Of a stretch of 64,000 bases of DNA, positions 54,654 to 63,633 are shown one piece after another. The stretch's first letter is position 1. Each line of letters begins with the position of its first letter. The translations under genes were made by a program, and so were the position numbers. A model generated the notes under the pieces. That model made no database searches, was not told where the DNA came from, and saw only the letters and a list, made by a program, of their open reading frames with translations. The DNA is taken from positions 1 to 64,000 of the forward strand of contig JAJTID010000001.1 of assembly GCA_021300155.1 (NCBI GenBank), written 5' to 3'. This DNA comes from Pirellula sp. (lineage in GTDB: Bacteria > Planctomycetota > Planctomycetia > Pirellulales > Pirellulaceae).

Positions 54654-54911
54654 ATGTCCTTAACTCAATCAGATTCATCGTCATTCCCGACAGAGGCTCC
54701 TCCTTTGCCGTTCCCTGATCGTCGGCAAAAATCGGAGACTTCGTCTGGGGCAGAAAGAAGACAATTCGGTAATTCCTATAATCAATTGACACCTGATGGC
54801 AAGGAACTGGCAGAGGCGATCGACAGTTACAAACTGCAACACCGCCGACGCTATGTGACAACCGATGAACTGCTTTTGGTGTTGCGAGATTTGGGTTACT
54901 CGAAGGCTTAG
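54654..54911 (+). CDS. Small conserved planctomycete-type protein
   Basis: The 85-residue product has a disordered, Ser/Pro-rich N-terminal half and a basic helical C-terminal half that reads FGNSYNQLTPDGKELAEAID, then SYKLQHRRRYVTTDELLLVL and a Gly-Tyr end. I recall the same pattern, with a charged HRRR core, in small proteins of other planctomycetes, where its function is unknown. It is short, soluble and without cysteine. The start ATG at 54654 precedes MSLTQSDSSS; the frame further upstream is not supported. Confidence 0.75.
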   Translation: MSLTQSDSSSFPTEAPPLPFPDRRQKSETSSGAERRQFGNSYNQLTPDGKELAEAIDSYKLQHRRRYVTTDELLLVLRDLGYSKA

Positions 54912-54930
54912 GCCATTTGGATTGAACAAA

Positions 54931-55521
54931 TCAAGGGTTGGGCCATTCAGGAAACCGCTTGCGAAATTCAGCGCAGGTACCCTTCAGGAAAACAAAGTGG
55001 CTATCGATCTTTTTCGGATATACCACCCGGCATCCATAGAGTCCCACCAACGCTCCAATTAGGAGCAAGACAGGGAACAGAATGACGAAACATAGGGCAA
55101 TCCCTTTGCTTTGCGTCTCAATCGTTCCTGCCATGATCAAACAGCCGATACTAGCGAAGACGATCCCCCACGCGATAAGCATATTGCGAATGCGTTTCTT
55201 CTTGAATCGCTCATCGAGTGGGATCTGAATGCTTGCAGCTTTGCTCACGAGAAGAGCTACCAGGATGTAAATCAATGGGCTGATCAAAAGCAAGTAGAGT
55301 AGCGGATGATGCCATGTGAGTCTTCTCTGCAATCGCTGCGTCGTTGGAACATTTGATTTCAAGCAGAAGTCGGGCAAGCGCGCTAGCTTGTGAAATATCA
55401 GCAAGTCTCCTCGCTGAAAAATCGCATCGTGAAAACCGCTCTCTGGAGTGTCAAGCGAATGCGCATTGCTGGAGACAGCGTAGGGATTAACGAACGACTC
55501 GGGCGAATGCGAAGAACTCAT
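54931..55521 (-). CDS. Membrane protein, tandem paralog A
   Basis: The 196-residue protein has a soluble N-terminal part of about 65 residues and hydrophobic helices near 75-90, 115-130 and 145-165, with an EFRKRFPEWPNP end. It is clearly related to the protein encoded directly upstream: both share an N-terminal NPYxVxSN, FQRGDLLIFHK/FRKGDLLVVHK, LPxFC.K.NVPTT, and VFLKGT.AEFR..F.EWPNP. The gene starts 16 bp after the stop of its paralog. The function is not known. Confidence 0.75.
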   Translation of the reverse strand: MSSSHSPESFVNPYAVSSNAHSLDTPESGFHDAIFQRGDLLIFHKLARLPDFCLKSNVPTTQRLQRRLTWHHPLLYLLLISPLIYILVALLVSKAASIQIPLDERFKKKRIRNMLIAWGIVFASIGCLIMAGTIETQSKGIALCFVILFPVLLLIGALVGLYGCRVVYPKKIDSHFVFLKGTCAEFRKRFPEWPNP

Positions 55522-55536
55522 AATGTGCGAGGAATT

Positions 55537-56172
55537 TCAAGGATTTGGCCATTCACAGAACTGATTGCGAAATTCAGCGGTCGTCCCTTTCAGAAAGACA
55601 AAGTCATTTTCAATTTTATCGATTGAAACAACATACCACCCGACCAAACTCGCAAACAACTGTGATGCCAAAACAACCAAAAAAGTGCCGCTGAAAACAA
55701 GTGACAACTGCTGATACTGGAAGACCTCCGACAAAACATAGCCCCCTATACAAACAAGAAAAAGCCCCCTCACTGCAAACATCATGAGCATTCGCTTTTG
55801 CATGAGGCCATGTTCAAGTGGGACTTGGATTGTTGCTTTCTTGCTTGCCAGAACAGTGACAATCATGAAGACCAAACATCCAATCAGCCATGTGGGAAAC
55901 TGGATACTTGCAATGGAGATTGTCTGCATTCCAGGCGGAGCCATCAACGCACATGCTATCGCGAGCAAATAGAGCCACAGCGAATAAGGAAACCAAGCGA
56001 GCTTGAACGTTAGCTTCGAAGTCGTAGGGACATTCGTTTTCACGCAGTAATTCGGAAGACTTGCCCATTTGTGAACGACTAGCAAATCGCCCTTTCGAAA
56101 AATGCACTCTTGATGCAAGCTCTCTGCACCTTGGACGATTCGAACATTGCTCGTAACCTCGTATGGATTCAT
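55537..56172 (-). CDS. Membrane protein, tandem paralog B
   Basis: The 211-residue protein has the same plan as its downstream paralog: soluble N-terminal region, then several hydrophobic segments (about 75-120 and 130-175) and the C-terminal NDFVFLKGTTAEFRNQF and EWPNP. The middle section differs more, with an extra hydrophobic segment. Both copies are intact, so this looks like a recent tandem duplication. It starts 44 bp downstream of uvrB's stop, on the same strand. Confidence 0.75.
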   Translation of the reverse strand: MNPYEVTSNVRIVQGAESLHQECIFRKGDLLVVHKWASLPNYCVKTNVPTTSKLTFKLAWFPYSLWLYLLAIACALMAPPGMQTISIASIQFPTWLIGCLVFMIVTVLASKKATIQVPLEHGLMQKRMLMMFAVRGLFLVCIGGYVLSEVFQYQQLSLVFSGTFLVVLASQLFASLVGWYVVSIDKIENDFVFLKGTTAEFRNQFCEWPNP

Positions 56173-56216
56173 TCGTGGTTAGGTTCTATGTGGGGGATCG
56201 TCGGCATACGTAACAC

Positions 56217-58274
56217 TTATTTTTTCCGTCCACGTTTTTTCTGCCTAGATCCAACCATCCGATTGGGCTCGTCCTCGATAGGCTCCCCGATACGATCGCG
56301 CATTCGTAGGATCTTATCCCGTAAAGCGGCGGCTCTCTCGAACTCTAGGTTCTCGGCTGCCGCGAGCATTTCCTCCTCTAAGGTCTTTAGATAGGCCTCT
56401 GTAACTTTCTCGCCTTGCGGATCTTGTCGTACGATCGATCTTGCTCGCTTTCTATTTTCAGCGGCCTGCTGAATCGAGGCGGTTACCTTCTTCTTCACGG
56501 TCTCGGGAGTAATGCCGTGAATTTTGTTGTACGCTTCCTGTTTCTTGCGTCGACGTAGTGTTTCATCGATCGCAGTTTGCATCGCGAGGGTAACAGTGTC
56601 CGCGTAGAGAATCACTTTCGAATTTGCATTTCTAGCCGCTCGTCCAATCGTTTGAATCAAAGAGGTTTCGCTTCTCAAGAAGCCCTCTTTGTCAGCATCG
56701 AGGATCGCCACTAAACTCACTTCTGGCAGGTCCAACCCTTCTCGCAATAAATTGACTCCCACCAATACATCGCATCGGCCTTCCCGAAGTTCGCGTAGCA
56801 GATCGACTCGTTCAAAGGCATCGAGTTCGCTGTGCAACCATCGACATTTCAAATCGTTCTCGACGAAGAAGTTCGCCAGATCCTCGGCGAGTCTCTTTGT
56901 CAACGCAGTGACGAGAGTTCGGTCCCCCATGGCAATCCGTTCTTTGATCTGCTGAAGCAGATGCATGACCTGACCACGCGCGGGCACCACTTCAATGTTC
57001 GGATCCAGAAGTCCTGTGGGACGTATCACTTGTTCGACAACTTCACCGCCTGTCTGACTCATTTCGTAATCGGCGGGCGTGGCGGAAACATATATCACTT
57101 GATTGATCTTTCCTTCCCATTCCTCGAATTTCATTGGACGATTGTCGAGAGCGCAAGGGAGCCGGAAGCCGTGATCCACCAAAGTGGTTTTTCGACTTCG
57201 ATCCCCCGCGTACATTGCTCGCACTTGTGGGATCGTCACATGCGATTCGTCGACCAACAGCAAATAGTCCTTATCGAAGAAATCATAGAGTGTGTCGGGC
57301 GTTGCCCCAGGCGCCTTGCCCGATAGTGGACGAGAATAGTTTTCAATTCCTGGGCAATGCCCGACCTGCCCCAACATCTCGATATCGAATCGCGTCCGAG
57401 CATTTAGACGCTGTGCTTCCAGGATCTTGCCTTCGCCCTGAAACTTTGCCAACTGTTCTTCAAGCTCCTTTCGAATGACCTTGATCGCACCTTGGATGCG
57501 GTCTTCGGAAGTGACAAAATGTTTTGCTGGATAGATATAAACTTCGTTGAGACGCGAGATGACTTCGCCGCTGGTAGGATTGATGATCGAGATCTGTTCC
57601 AGCTCATCTCCCCAAAATTCGAATCGGTACGCGAACTCTTCGTACGATGGCCACAACTCCATCGTATCGCCACGAACGCGAAACTTGGAACGCTCGAATG
57701 CGATATCATTCCGCTCGTATTGGATGTCGATTAGTCGCAACAACAATCCTTCGCGTTCGATGGAGTCTCCACAACGCATCGCCACCACCATGCGCCGATA
57801 GTCTTCAGGCGATCCCAATCCGTAAATGCATGAAACGCTGGAGACGATGATACAGTCTCGTCGACTCACCAAAGCACTCGTTGAAGCTAGCCGAAGGCGA
57901 TCGATTTCTTCATTGATCGATGCGTCTTTCTCGATGTAGATATCACGCTGCGGAATGTAGGCTTCGGGCTGGTAATAGTCGTAGTAGCTTACAAAATAGT
58001 GAACAGCGTTTCGTGGAAAGAACTCCCGAAACTCGGAATAGAGTTGAGCTGCCAAAGTTTTGTTGTGGCTCAGTACCAGCGTAGGGCGTTGCACGCGTTG
58101 GATGACGTTCGCCATCGTGAACGTCTTTCCGGATCCAGTCACACCCATCAAGACTTGAGATTTGCGTCCGCTTTCGAGCCCCTTGACCAGAGCTTCGATT
58201 GCCTGCGGCTGGTCGCCTGCAGGTTGGAATTTCGAATCGATATCGAATGGGATCCGGGTTTCGTAAGTCGACAT
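56217..58274 (-). CDS. uvrB: UvrABC system protein B
   Basis: The 685-residue nucleotide-excision-repair helicase has Walker A GVTGSGKT (44-51), the damage-probing beta hairpin YYDYYQPEAYIPQRDIYIEK, the helicase motifs LGLPEVSLVAILDADKEGFL and QTIGRAARN, and a C-terminal UVR domain (LEEEMLAAAENLEFERAAAL) for UvrC contact. With UvrA it finds damaged DNA and then recruits UvrC. The length and order are normal. The gene is alone, with its stop 45 bp before the paralog B gene. Confidence 0.97.
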   Translation of the reverse strand: MSTYETRIPFDIDSKFQPAGDQPQAIEALVKGLESGRKSQVLMGVTGSGKTFTMANVIQRVQRPTLVLSHNKTLAAQLYSEFREFFPRNAVHYFVSYYDYYQPEAYIPQRDIYIEKDASINEEIDRLRLASTSALVSRRDCIIVSSVSCIYGLGSPEDYRRMVVAMRCGDSIEREGLLLRLIDIQYERNDIAFERSKFRVRGDTMELWPSYEEFAYRFEFWGDELEQISIINPTSGEVISRLNEVYIYPAKHFVTSEDRIQGAIKVIRKELEEQLAKFQGEGKILEAQRLNARTRFDIEMLGQVGHCPGIENYSRPLSGKAPGATPDTLYDFFDKDYLLLVDESHVTIPQVRAMYAGDRSRKTTLVDHGFRLPCALDNRPMKFEEWEGKINQVIYVSATPADYEMSQTGGEVVEQVIRPTGLLDPNIEVVPARGQVMHLLQQIKERIAMGDRTLVTALTKRLAEDLANFFVENDLKCRWLHSELDAFERVDLLRELREGRCDVLVGVNLLREGLDLPEVSLVAILDADKEGFLRSETSLIQTIGRAARNANSKVILYADTVTLAMQTAIDETLRRRKKQEAYNKIHGITPETVKKKVTASIQQAAENRKRARSIVRQDPQGEKVTEAYLKTLEEEMLAAAENLEFERAAALRDKILRMRDRIGEPIEDEPNRMVGSRQKKRGRKK

Positions 58275-58411
58275 ATAGTTCTAGGCAACGAGGCTCTATC
58301 GCTTGAAGGAACGTACATCCCTCAAGCTACCATGAGACTCTCACTTTTGCCATCGACTTGACGCCCCGCAACATGACGCCCGCAAGGGGTGCGGAACGTT
58401 ACAGCAGACTT

Positions 58412-59089
58412 CTAGGTCCCAAACGGATCGTCAGCTGGTTTAGCAGGTTCGGTGGTTGCACCACCAAATGGATCCACTTCTGTGGGGGTTACCGGCACTT
58501 CTGGCAATACTTCGGCTGGTTTGTCGTCAGCCGATGGCGTTACAACTTTTGGCTGACCTTTGGTCATACCGGTGTTGAACGGATCATTGGGAGCCAGTGG
58601 AGTTGGAGCGTTCCCGCCAACTTTAGGTGGAACTACTAGTCCGCCATCAACCGCCCCGCCTTGCTGTTGCATGCTGTCGTATCGACTACGCTGCATTTCA
58701 AGCACTTTAGAACGAGCGTTCAAGCGAGCATGTGTACGAACCTTCTCGATTGCTACTCGGTGGTATCCTTGGATTCGCTCTAAAGACTTGCCAACATTGA
58801 CGACTTTCTTCCCATCGATCTCTAGCTGGGCACCTGTCTCAAAGTCAGCCATAGCCGCGTCTATTTCGCCATTTCGAGCGATTGCCAATCCACGAAAGAA
58901 ATAAACGCGTGGATCCTGGCTGCCTGCTGCGATGACTTCGTTCAACACTTCTTGAGCGGTCAAATTGTCACCCCGAAAGAAGTGATGGACTGCGCGACCG
59001 TACATTTCATCCAGTGGATCTTGGGCTGCTGCAACCCCGCCCAGGGATGCTGATACGAGAGCAAGAAAGGAAAGAGTTCGAATTCGCAT
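58412..59089 (-). CDS. Secreted TPR-like protein of unknown function
   Basis: The 225-residue product has a signal peptide (about 1-22, ending GGVAAAQ), then helical TPR-like repeats (about 25-95: YGRAVHHFFRGDNLTAQEVL, YFFRGLAIARNGEIDAAMAD), a helix rich in Arg, and a long disordered Pro/Thr-rich tail ending DPFGT. Helical arrays of this type bind other proteins. The ATG at 59089 gives the signal peptide. It is divergent from the M64 peptidase gene. Confidence 0.75.
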   Translation of the reverse strand: MRIRTLSFLALVSASLGGVAAAQDPLDEMYGRAVHHFFRGDNLTAQEVLNEVIAAGSQDPRVYFFRGLAIARNGEIDAAMADFETGAQLEIDGKKVVNVGKSLERIQGYHRVAIEKVRTHARLNARSKVLEMQRSRYDSMQQQGGAVDGGLVVPPKVGGNAPTPLAPNDPFNTGMTKGQPKVVTPSADDKPAEVLPEVPVTPTEVDPFGGATTEPAKPADDPFGT

Positions 59090-59286
59090 AAAATGTTCCG
59101 CAATCACAGAAAGAGTTACCCGACAATCACTAACATACTACTTCCGAATTTTTCCGTTGCAAACGCATTGGGCTGAAACGACCTTCGGATTCCGTAAATC
59201 GTTTCTAGCAAAGGAGATGTGCCACCCGAGCGTCCCCGCTGGTAAACCTCCCCATCGTGCTGAATTCCATAACTGAAAGGACAAAA

Positions 59287-60630
59287 ATGAGACCAAAAAC
59301 ATCGGCCGCTTGGAAATCCTGGTGCGGCTTTGCACTCGTCATGGCGACCCTCATTTTAAAAATAGGATCGGTTTATGGCGAAACGGATTTTGAAAACGGT
59401 GCGATTCGCTTGGAATTGTTGCAAACCGGACACGCAACCCAGTGCGACATCTCTTGCAAATCGATGGTCTTCGAGCGACTGTGGCCTGAAAATCCAAACA
59501 GGTACATTTCTCCTTTTGATTATGGCGACTTCCAAGTCCGTGTTCTTCGCGCTGACGACAAAAAACTTCTCTACAAAAAGGGCTTTGATACTCTTTTCAC
59601 GGAATACGCGAGCACCCAACCTGCATTGGATGGAACATCCGCCGTTTTTGAAATGACTGTTCGAATCCCAAAACCCAAATCGCCAGTCATCGTTGTCATC
59701 GACAAACGAGCCAAAGGTGGTGCATGGCGCGAACATTGGTCCACGCCACTGAATCCAGCAGATCCCAATATTCAACCGGTGGAGAAGTTGAATTCCAATC
59801 TAGAGATGGTCCAGCACCACACGGGCGGTCCTCCTCAACAATGTGTCGATCTGGTATTCCTCGCCGAGGGATACACAGAGAAAGAGAAAAACAAATTCGT
59901 CAACGACCTTGCGAAGATGACGAACAAACTCTTTGAAGCTTCCCCTTACAAAGAAAACAAAGCCAAGTTCAACATCGTCGGCGTGTTCGGTGCCAGCAAT
60001 GAATCGGGAACCGATATTCCCCATCGCAACGTCCATCGCGATACCTTGTTCAATACTTCTTTCAACACCCTGGGGATCCAACGCTATCTCTTGTTGGAGT
60101 CAAACCATTTGATCCACCGAATTGCATCCGTAGCACCCTACGATCATATCATTGTACTTGTCAATTCCACTCAATATGGTGGTGGAAGTATTCGCATGGA
60201 CTTTTGCGTTACGACGACTGGATACTCGACAAGTCCTTTCGTTTTTATTCATGAACTAGGTCATGGACTCGCGTACTTGGCGGACGAATACATTGGCAAT
60301 GTCACGTACAACGGATTGTATCCAGAGGGAATCGAGCCACCCGATCCCAATCTGACGAGAGAACTTGACGCCACCAAAATCAAGTGGAAAAGTTTTCTGA
60401 CAGACAATGTCTCCATTCCAACTCCGTTGTCGAACAATCCAAACCCTAGTCGCAGAATCGTGGGTGCATTCGAAGGAGGAGGTTACCTCTCCAAGGGGAT
60501 CTATCGATCAGAAGAGAAATGCTGGATGGGCCAAGGTGATTCGCCTTTTGGATTCTGTATCGCTTGCGAACAAGGAATCAATGACATGATCGAGTACTAC
60601 ACCTTCACGCCCGCAGCCGGCAATCACTGA
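59287..60630 (+). CDS. Secreted peptidase of the M64 family (IgA-type metallopeptidase)
   Basis: The 447-residue protein has a signal peptide (ending near residue 30, SVYGET), an N-terminal beta-rich domain (about 30-170), and the M64 catalytic domain. The zinc motif HELGHGLAYLADEY is at residues 322-335, giving His322, Glu323, His326 and a third ligand (Asp or Glu) near 333. Upstream the segment DLVFLAEGYTEKEKNKFVND is diagnostic of M64. The family includes IgA-cleaving peptidases, but in this organism the substrate is unlikely to be IgA. The ATG has AAAGG seven bases upstream. It is convergent with flgH. Confidence 0.92.
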   Translation: MRPKTSAAWKSWCGFALVMATLILKIGSVYGETDFENGAIRLELLQTGHATQCDISCKSMVFERLWPENPNRYISPFDYGDFQVRVLRADDKKLLYKKGFDTLFTEYASTQPALDGTSAVFEMTVRIPKPKSPVIVVIDKRAKGGAWREHWSTPLNPADPNIQPVEKLNSNLEMVQHHTGGPPQQCVDLVFLAEGYTEKEKNKFVNDLAKMTNKLFEASPYKENKAKFNIVGVFGASNESGTDIPHRNVHRDTLFNTSFNTLGIQRYLLLESNHLIHRIASVAPYDHIIVLVNSTQYGGGSIRMDFCVTTTGYSTSPFVFIHELGHGLAYLADEYIGNVTYNGLYPEGIEPPDPNLTRELDATKIKWKSFLTDNVSIPTPLSNNPNPSRRIVGAFEGGGYLSKGIYRSEEKCWMGQGDSPFGFCIACEQGINDMIEYYTFTPAAGNH

Positions 60631-60721
60631 CCCTGCAGCGCTAGATGAACGATCGCACAATCGATGGTAGTAAGCAACCACATAGTCACATGACTTTTGA
60701 AGCTGTGGTTAGTTGACGTAG

Positions 60722-61513
60722 TTAGAAGGGCTTGATTTGAGCTAAAAATCGAGTCAGCCAACCGCGAGAATAACCATCGCGCACATGTCCGTTCTCGCGT
60801 TTCTTAATATGCTTGTTGACGAGATTTCTGCTGAGAACCGTGTTGTTGGGATCTATATCTAAACTGCGACACGTGCCAATCAAGGAGACTTCTAGCCTGT
60901 TATCATTGAGCTCCAAGGTTGTCGTTCCCTCGAGTACGATCAGTCCGTTTGGCAAGATATCCACCACCTGTGCGGCGATGTTGAACGTGAGCGATTCACT
61001 GGTTCGAATTGTAGAATCGCCCCGATAGACTTCGTTCTGATTGACCTGCACCCGAGGATCTCCGTCTGCCTGCGGAGCAGGTTTGATCGTATCCAAACCT
61101 ACCATTCGAATCCAATCTCTAACAACTGCATCGTAGGAAGTCGTTTTGCGTGAAGTTGCATTGCCCAATAGAAGCGAGGTAGCCGATTCGTCCACTCGAA
61201 TAGTTACGATGTCATGCATTCGGATCTGCCGTGCCTGGGTCGGTGGAATAAACGTCCACGCGTCTTGCAAGCCTCCGTTAGGTTGTAGCTCTTGCGAACC
61301 ACTTCCATTCGTTCCACCTGGTGGCACGTTTCCATTCTGTACCGTGCCAACAACCCCCTGGATGCTTGGATTTGGGGTTTGAAAATTGACCATGTTCGTT
61401 GTCTTATTTCGGCTCGAGGCGTTGAATAAGCTACCGTTCTGCCCAAAACAGGTCGAAGTGAACAGCAACGCGCAAAACAGGCAAACGATTCGAAATCGGA
61501 AAACTTTGATCAT
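60722..61513 (-). CDS. flgH: Flagellar L-ring protein FlgH
   Basis: The 263-residue protein forms the outer-membrane L ring of the flagellar basal body. A signal sequence (about 1-24) has a cysteine at TSTCFG that could be lipidated as in other FlgH, but it lacks the normal Leu-x-Gly-Cys lipobox. The FlgH domain has MHDIVTIRVDESATS, RTSESLTFNIAAQVVDILPN and GLIVLEGTTTLELNDNR, then ISRNLVNKHI-type sequence. It overlaps flgA by 4 bp. A P-ring gene flgI does not follow: the next gene downstream is the convergent M64 peptidase. Confidence 0.93.
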   Translation of the reverse strand: MIKVFRFRIVCLFCALLFTSTCFGQNGSLFNASSRNKTTNMVNFQTPNPSIQGVVGTVQNGNVPPGGTNGSGSQELQPNGGLQDAWTFIPPTQARQIRMHDIVTIRVDESATSLLLGNATSRKTTSYDAVVRDWIRMVGLDTIKPAPQADGDPRVQVNQNEVYRGDSTIRTSESLTFNIAAQVVDILPNGLIVLEGTTTLELNDNRLEVSLIGTCRSLDIDPNNTVLSRNLVNKHIKKRENGHVRDGYSRGWLTRFLAQIKPF

Positions 61514-62757
61514 CGTGACACCTTCGAGAACGAACGGCTATTGTTTTTGTTGAAGGATTGATTCGAGGTTCCTTGCGACACGACTTCGACGACTCTCTCG
61601 CCTGTGACTCTCGCCAAGAGCCTTTTTCTGTTATCTAGCGACTCGACATGGATCAAATCATCCAGGCCACCACTTTCAATCGCTTTTCCATTCGTTTCAA
61701 CAACGAGTGAACCGGCAATCACTTCTAGCTTGATGGCATCGCCGCTATGGATCAACGTAGGAGCTCCAGCGTCTTGACGAAGCACTACCTGTTGTGTGCT
61801 CATCGAGCGTTTGAGTTCTTTACCAATGAGCTCTTGTACATCAGTAAAGCATTTGTCTGGAGACTCCTTCGAACCGCGTGGCATAGGAATAAGGATCAGA
61901 TCCTCTTCTCGGAGGACTCTTCCTTTTGCTAACTGCTTTTCGGCTGCTACAACGAGTTCGGGGAGTTCAACCATTGCTTTGACTGGAACAACCATCTCTC
62001 CTGTCGGTCCCTTGAGGAGAAACTCGAAGTTCTGTTCACCATCCCATGGAGGCAATCCGCCGTCGACACCAACAATCTGTCGCATCTGAAGCAATCTCGG
62101 TGCCAATTCAGTAGATATCTCAGGACGAATCGTATAGTCAATTGTGGAGTTTGTCTTTGTTTGCAAGTACTTCTCGATCGCAGTCGATGCAATTCGCTCC
62201 GCTTGAGCAATCATGGCAGGAGTCAAGAATGCGGAAGTAAATCGATCATGATTCGCTTCATCACTTGTTTGAGCTTGTTTCGCGTTGCTCTTTGCCCCTT
62301 CGGAACCACCCGTCGTTAAACCGTTCGACCAAGGATAGGAACCATTGTCGGGTGGAAATGTTGATAGCGGTGCGGCCATTACATTCGTCGCCGCTTTGTT
62401 AGGTGATCGCACCACGCGACACTGCTGGCCCCCTTCCCATTTCAAACTATTAAGATTGATACCTCGTCGCTCGAGTGCAAGCTCAATGTCTTTGCGTGAC
62501 CACAAGGCTGGTTTTCCAACTTGCGGCGATGGTGCGATAGTCAATGAACCAAGGTCGGCCGCCCATTTCGCTGTCCCACGAATCGTGGCAACATCTTTGA
62601 GCTGCAGTAAATTAGAAGGACACTCCGCAGAAGCATTCAAGTGAATAACAACTTGCTCCACCCCAACTTTCGCTGTCACAGGTTGCGAATAAGCAATAGA
62701 TCGTAACAAAAAGTAAGCTACAGCAGTTGCGATGTAAATCCAGTGGGATCTTATCAT
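61510..62757 (-). CDS. flgA: Flagellar basal-body P-ring assembly protein FlgA
   Basis: The 415-residue product is the chaperone that helps P-ring assembly. It has a signal peptide (about 1-30), an N-terminal region beginning VIHLNASAECPSNLLQLKDV, a long central linker (about 110-200), and a C-terminal SAF-type domain (VLREEDLILIPMPRG, VLRQDAGAPTLIHSGDAIKL) with the end EVVSQGTSNQSF. It is about twice the usual FlgA length because of the N-terminal extension. It overlaps flgH at its 3' end and starts 5 bp after the flgG stop. Confidence 0.9.
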   Translation of the reverse strand: MIRSHWIYIATAVAYFLLRSIAYSQPVTAKVGVEQVVIHLNASAECPSNLLQLKDVATIRGTAKWAADLGSLTIAPSPQVGKPALWSRKDIELALERRGINLNSLKWEGGQQCRVVRSPNKAATNVMAAPLSTFPPDNGSYPWSNGLTTGGSEGAKSNAKQAQTSDEANHDRFTSAFLTPAMIAQAERIASTAIEKYLQTKTNSTIDYTIRPEISTELAPRLLQMRQIVGVDGGLPPWDGEQNFEFLLKGPTGEMVVPVKAMVELPELVVAAEKQLAKGRVLREEDLILIPMPRGSKESPDKCFTDVQELIGKELKRSMSTQQVVLRQDAGAPTLIHSGDAIKLEVIAGSLVVETNGKAIESGGLDDLIHVESLDNRKRLLARVTGERVVEVVSQGTSNQSFNKNNSRSFSKVSR

Positions 62758-62762
62758 GTCGG

Positions 62763-63566
62763 TTACCGTCTCAGATTCGCAATTTGCTGAAGGATTTGGT
62801 CTCCAGCTTGAATCGCTTGGGAATTCAATTCAAACCCTCGTTGTGTTGTGATCAAGTCGATAAGTTCGCGCACGGGTTCGACATTCGATTTTTCCAGCGA
62901 ACCTTGGCGAATGATTCCTAGCCCATTCAGGCCTGGTGATCCTGGCTGAGGTTGACCGCTCGCGTCTGTAACCTGATAAAGGTTTTCACCCACTTTGAGC
63001 AGGCCGTCTGGATTGATGAAAGAACTCATTTGAATATCGCCAGCTTGCGTCATCTGAGTTTGTCCAACCTGTCGAACCATGACTTGGCCATTTGCATTGA
63101 TGACAACAGCCGTCGCATCTTGTGGAATAGATACTGGCGGATCAAGTAAGCGACCTGTCTGAGCGGATCCGATAACTAATTGTCCGTTGGCGTTAACATC
63201 GAGATTTCCGCTTCGGGTGTACTGCTGTGTTTGGGTAACTGGATCGAAAACCTGAAGGAATCCACGCCCTTCGATTGCGATATCCAAATCGCGACCCGTT
63301 TGTTCGATGGTTCCTTGGCTAAAGTCCTTCTGCGTACTTTGTACCCGCGTACCCAAACCGATTTCCACGCCGACCGGCGTAGGGTTTTGCTGCGAGTCTT
63401 GGATTCCCGGATAGACTTCAGCGCGATAAAGTAAATCCTCGAAATTTGCACGATCGCGTTTGAACGCGGTAGTGTTCATGTTCGCCAAGTTGTTCGCGAT
63501 CACATCCAGCTTGGTCTGCATTGCATCCATGCCGGTGGCTGCAGTGTAAAGTGTTTGCACGCTCAT
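62763..63566 (-). CDS. flgG: Flagellar distal rod protein FlgG
   Basis: The 267-residue protein builds the distal rod. The N-terminal rod motif YTAATGMDAMQTKLDVIANN, followed by LANMNTTAFKRDRA, and the C-terminal TQRGFELNSQAIQAGDQILQ ending QIANLRR form the coiled-coil ends shared by rod and hook proteins. The middle has the FlgG-type DLDIAIEGRGFLQVFDPVTQ and GSAQTGRLLDPP. It is in an operon with flgF upstream (67 bp between) and flgA downstream. Confidence 0.96.
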   Translation of the reverse strand: MSVQTLYTAATGMDAMQTKLDVIANNLANMNTTAFKRDRANFEDLLYRAEVYPGIQDSQQNPTPVGVEIGLGTRVQSTQKDFSQGTIEQTGRDLDIAIEGRGFLQVFDPVTQTQQYTRSGNLDVNANGQLVIGSAQTGRLLDPPVSIPQDATAVVINANGQVMVRQVGQTQMTQAGDIQMSSFINPDGLLKVGENLYQVTDASGQPQPGSPGLNGLGIIRQGSLEKSNVEPVRELIDLITTQRGFELNSQAIQAGDQILQQIANLRR

Positions 63567-63633
63567 TTTTCTTTTACCTTAGCTAGTCGATGTGGATGGT
63601 TAGGATCGAAGAACACTCTGGAGCATCGATGAA

